Source: Desulfocapsaceae bacterium
GTDB taxonomy: Bacteria; Desulfobacterota; Desulfobulbia; Desulfobulbales; Desulfocapsaceae
Length of the DNA stretch: 15,672 bases
NCBI GenBank assembly: GCA_029934775.1
Contig: JAOZLO010000020.1
Location: 1 to 15,672 of the forward strand
Direction of reading: 5' to 3'
Within the stretch, counting starts at the first letter, position 1. Each line of letters starts with the position of its first letter. Below are positions 14,424-15,672 of the stretch, one piece after another. The notes beneath the pieces were generated by a model that worked only from the letters and a program-made list of their open reading frames with translations, did no database searches and had not been told where the DNA came from. The translations under genes were made by a program, and so were the position numbers.

Positions 14424-15557
14424 TTATTCAATTTCGTTCAGATAGCTTTTCCATAAATCTGTCCATTCCTTGTTATCTATTTCAGTACTAATATTTTTCG
14501 ACTTTGCTTCAGTAAGGGCATTTTTCCATACCTCCTGCCTCAAGTTTTCAAGCCTGATCTGGTTCTGCTGCCATTTTTCATGCTCGGGCGTCCATAATCC
14601 TTTTTCTTTAAAATATTTGATAGATCCGGAGTGGTAAGCGGTTGGAACATCAAAAACATCCAGAGCTGCTTCTTTAGTCCAGAAAGGTAAGTGGCTGTGT
14701 TTATCCTTGTATTCCTCATAACCTTCTGCATATACTTTTGCAATTGCATAAGCAATGACATCCTCCTGGCCTGCATAGACAAAATTGCCTTTAGGAAAAC
14801 CGCTCATTTCCACACCCCAGCCCGATTTCGTACCGATATTTTGTGGGACGGTGTATGGGAGCAGTGCAGGATAAATCAATTGAAGTCTCTTCCAGCCTGC
14901 CTTATCATTTCTTGGCAGCGGCAGATAACGAAGACCATCTGGAGACTCATCCATTTCATAAGCTACAGGAGTAGCAACAGATACCAGGGCTGCCTCTATT
15001 CGGTTTTCAGCTAATTGTGTCAACGCACCTCCAAAGCCGGTTGCTGGAATCACCTTCACATCTTCAAGAGTAAGGTCGCCAAATGCCAGATAAGCACTAA
15101 TAAACCCTTCACTTCCAGCGTAGACTCCAACCTTTTTACCTTTCAGATCCTGAATGGTGTTAATACCGGATTTTGCTCTGACGCCAAGTGCTAGAAATGT
15201 TGGGCCACCTTTCCAGGCCATTCTGATTTTTTGTGGTCCCCATTGAGGTGTAGCGTATTCCTCAACGCCAAATACGGCTCTATAGGAAGAGGCCAGATGA
15301 ACGTTCCAAAAATCAGCTTTATTTTTTTTCATGGCCATACATTGAGATGCTAAGAGATCCGATGGGACAGCTCTTAATTTCGAACCTACGATTTCCTCAA
15401 ACTGCGGTGCTACCGCCATCATCATTATGGTTGTAGCTGAAAGCATTGTCGCCGTTGAGGCTCGTATCTGTGGTGGATATTTCATCTCTTCTGCGACGGC
15501 AAGATTACCTAAGCCTATCATTAGAGCCAATATAAATACTACTATTCCACGTTTCAT
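14424..15557 (-). CDS. TAXI family TRAP transporter solute-binding protein
   Basis: I place the start at ATG 15557 (MKRGIVVFILALMIGLGNLAVAEEM..., 377 residues) because GGAGG lies 5 bases upstream; the in-frame ATG at 15575 gives six more residues without better support. The signal peptide ends after AVA (about residue 22), so it is a periplasmic receptor. TAXI features are the early IRASTATMLSATTIMMMAVA segment, the middle INTIQDLKGKKVGVYAGSEG, and GFGGALTQLAENRIEAALVSVATP, where ligand-contacting loops lie. It is longer than the commonest TAXI proteins (about 320) because of a C-terminal extension with several Trp/Lys-rich helices, as in one known TAXI subgroup. It precedes the fused permease by 143 bases. 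The ligand cannot be deduced; TAXI proteins with known ligands bind dicarboxylates or amino acids such as glutamate. Confidence 0.88.
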   Translation of the reverse strand: MKRGIVVFILALMIGLGNLAVAEEMKYPPQIRASTATMLSATTIMMMAVAPQFEEIVGSKLRAVPSDLLASQCMAMKKNKADFWNVHLASSYRAVFGVEEYATPQWGPQKIRMAWKGGPTFLALGVRAKSGINTIQDLKGKKVGVYAGSEGFISAYLAFGDLTLEDVKVIPATGFGGALTQLAENRIEAALVSVATPVAYEMDESPDGLRYLPLPRNDKAGWKRLQLIYPALLPYTVPQNIGTKSGWGVEMSGFPKGNFVYAGQEDVIAYAIAKVYAEGYEEYKDKHSHLPFWTKEAALDVFDVPTAYHSGSIKYFKEKGLWTPEHEKWQQNQIRLENLRQEVWKNALTEAKSKNISTEIDNKEWTDLWKSYLNEIE

Positions 15558-15597
15558 AAAACCCTCCCTTCTCATTTAATATTTTTCTCTCGTTACA

Positions 15598-15619
15598 GAA
15601 GATTCCCCTTGGAATCTTC
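15598..15619. promoter_or_regulatory. Perfect 9-bp palindrome upstream of the TAXI binding-protein gene
   Basis: GAAGATTCC (15598-15606) pairs with GGAATCTTC (15611-15619) around CCTT, 41 bases before the start of the TAXI gene. On the plus strand a T-rich tract follows (15621-15628), so it would read as a terminator for rightward transcripts, yet no plus-strand gene lies to its left within several kilobases. On the minus strand it would be an operator or a leader hairpin of the TAXI transcript. Confidence 0.4.
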
Positions 15620-15672
15620 CTATTTTTTACTGATGGATCCTTTTTTACGTTAGAAAATCCTCAAGCGATTCA

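Overview
The window looks like chromosomal DNA of a Gram-negative bacterium. The best guess is an anaerobe of the sulfate-reducer type (Desulfobacterota / former Deltaproteobacteria). The evidence is an LpoB-type outer-membrane lipoprotein, periplasmic TRAP solute-binding proteins, a rubrerythrin-like ferritin fold protein, a DUF3124 protein and moderate GC. The lineage is inference from gene content only; no rRNA or other taxonomic marker is present.

Left part (1-6231) is housekeeping and stress related. A truncated LpoB-like lipoprotein gene (minus) and a CsgG-like/PEGA protein gene (plus) diverge from a 382-base intergenic region. That region holds an unusual structured element: a perfect 17-bp inverted repeat, then a 23-bp RNA-type stem whose only mismatches are G.U wobbles on the plus strand. 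A full-length Lon protease gene (minus) converges on the CsgG/PEGA gene. Divergent from lon is a plus-strand run of nitroreductase, ferritin-like protein and DUF3124 secreted protein.

Right part (6275-15672) is one minus-strand catabolic and transport locus. In order of transcription it holds a TAXI-type solute-binding protein, a fused TRAP permease, a DctP-type binding protein, DctQ, DctM, a short-chain dehydrogenase (SDR), a zinc-dependent medium-chain dehydrogenase (MDR) and a GntR/FCD regulator. It therefore contains two complete TRAP importers of different classes and a dehydrogenase pair. The MDR + SDR + GntR layout resembles the L-idonate (IdnD/IdnO) logic, in which a hydroxy acid is oxidised to a ketone and reduced again with opposite stereochemistry; the true substrate is not known from the sequence. 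Both binding-protein genes are followed by intercistronic stem-loops before the membrane subunit. An imperfect repeat of about 110 bases follows each large permease gene and so precedes dctP and the SDR gene; it is the best candidate for a shared control or RNA element of the locus.

No tRNA, rRNA, CRISPR array, insertion sequence with transposase, or phage gene was seen. The most unexplained pieces are the structured element at 588-802 and the repeat pair at 9083-9196 and 12170-12280.
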